Below, in pieces: positions 62,968 to 64,000 of a DNA stretch of 64,000 nt (the stretch's first letter is position 1; every line of letters begins with the position of its first letter). The notes beneath the pieces are model-generated. The model saw nothing but the letters and a program-made list of their open reading frames with translations. It was not told the DNA's origin and did no database searches. Both the position numbers and the translations under genes were made by a program. This DNA is from Phascolomyces articulosus (lineage: Eukaryota > Mucoromycota > Mucoromycetes > Mucorales > Lichtheimiaceae): positions 62,001 to 126,000 of the forward strand of contig JAIXMP010000027.1 of assembly GCA_025677815.1 (NCBI GenBank), given 5' to 3'.

Positions 62968-64000
62968 CTAGTATATTTTAGGATAAACATCGGTTCTTCG
63001 ATGATTTGTTACTGGCATTTCTGTTCTTATTTTTTTTAAATAATCTAAATTAATAGGTGCGATAGCAAGACTTGGTGCAATACTATCTCCACATCGAGCA
63101 AGAACGGTTCCCCATGGATCGATAATCTAAGCATTATATAGATAACATATATTCATTATTGAGTCAAGTTAATATAAAAATAAAGCATCTGTCGCATATA
63201 AGTATACATATTTTTTCATATTTTACCATTGCATTTCCATAGCTTGTTCGTTTTGCATTATGCGGACCAATTTGAGCTGCTGCAATAACATAAGTTTGTG
63301 TCTCAATTGCACGGGCACGTAATAAAGGTCTAACCAATTATCAATATATATTAATTATACCAAACATTCATCTATCCCTAACACAACAATGCATGTTATA
63401 AAACCATTCCTCCTTGGTCAAATGCATCATTACCACACATCCCTTCTCCAAATATATAAATTAATGCTTACTCCCAATGGGCTTGACCCGTTTTGACAGT
63501 AAATGCACTTGGGAATGTTAATATATCAGCCCCACGGTGTCGTTGAGCAATCGATAATTCAGCAAACCGAAGATCATAGCATGTTTGTTGAGCCACATTG
63601 CCGATAGGCGTTACTATAGGATCCAAGATGGCGTTACCACCATTCGTCGAATCACTTTCCATTAATCTTGGACCATTTTTGATATCCACATCAAACAAAT
63701 GTATCTTTCGATAAACTGAAACAATATTTCCTTGGTCATCAATAAGTAAATGTGAATTATAAATTTTACTTGGAGATGGACTCTATAATAGATATCATAA
63801 CCAAATATATATATTTAATTATTAAAGATTTTCGAGCGATAGAAACCATAGACTTACTCTAACAAACCTTTTCATGCACTCCAACAGAAACCCATATCCG
63901 TTTATCGCGTGCCGAATCTTGTAGACTTTTTACAAATGGAGATTCATTTAGATTGGTTGTTAATTGTACTGATTGGGCTGTTGATTCAGCAATAAAGTCG
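62968..64000 (-). CDS. Nit1-type carbon-nitrogen hydrolase (deaminated glutathione amidase), 5' end outside window
   Basis: Exons from beyond 64000 to 63868, then 63782-63472, 63329-63227 and 63126-62968, all in phase. Nitrilase-superfamily marks are [18 protein letters not shown] (catalytic Lys), [14 protein letters not shown] (catalytic Cys), [57 protein letters not shown]. The window edge begins at DFIAES, so the catalytic Glu of the upstream PE motif lies just outside. The pattern [17 protein letters not shown] is typical of Nit1 (yeast Nit2), which hydrolyses deaminated glutathione as metabolite repair, rather than of plant nitrilases. Intron 1 has a weak GTTTGT donor. Confidence 0.9.

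Noticed and set aside
1..64000. CRISPR array, rRNA genes or tRNA genes
   Set aside because: No regularly spaced direct repeats of CRISPR type, no rRNA-like sequence and no B-box/A-box pair were found by eye on either strand.

Overview
The window looks like nuclear DNA of an early-diverging fungus, most likely Mucoromycota (Mucorales-type). Genes are broken by many short GT-AG introns (about 45-120 bp), intergenic DNA is very AT-rich with poly-A/T and (AT)n, (AAT)n and (CT)n tracts, and the gene content is fungal: a chitin synthase fused to a myosin-like motor, a copper-fist factor, a fungal GATA factor, a Vnx1-type antiporter and a TPR/F-box/LRR protein. A lineage-expanded family with a nuclease-like core, which I know from Mucorales genomes, supports this. 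I cannot fix the genus. All exon borders were read by eye from splice motifs, reading phase and family similarity; almost every multi-exon model closes in phase.

Layout. 0-1.6 kb: secreted GDSL phospholipase B-like gene (minus strand), 3' end cut by the window. 1.7-13.3 kb: gene-poor DNA holding decayed coding remnants and one nearly intact member of the expanded family (10.6-12.9 kb). 13.4-16.9 kb: ribosomal protein eL15 and an F-box/TPR protein, converging. 17-19.7 kb: AT-rich DNA with a Tc1/mariner transposase remnant and its iterated subterminal repeats. 19.8-22.4 kb: PRL-type phosphatase and Arv1, head-to-tail. 22.5-23.4 kb: another remnant. 24.2-27.5 kb: tandem pair of YdcZ/DUF606 membrane transporters. 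28.6-30.4 kb: NsdD-like GATA factor. 30.4-37 kb: gene-poor, with a decayed gene and a MITE-like element. 37.2-38.3 kb: STIMATE-family membrane protein. 38.3-42.8 kb: gene-poor, with a broken copy of the expanded family. 42.9-46.3 kb: Vnx1-like vacuolar cation/H+ antiporter. 48.3-55.6 kb: myosin-chitin synthase followed by an unknown acidic protein with an internal duplication. 56.4-57.4 kb: decayed gene. 58.3-64 kb: copper-fist factor, WD40 protein and a Nit1-type amidase, 5' end cut by the window.

The functional genes are ordinary fungal housekeeping, membrane and cell-wall genes with no evident cluster logic. Two themes stand out. First, gene remnants on both strands often keep a long reading frame interrupted only by TGA, TAA or TAG codons that one C-to-T change from CGA, CAA or CAG would explain. 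Second, the myosin-like half of the chitin synthase keeps its P-loop but appears to have lost both switch motifs.
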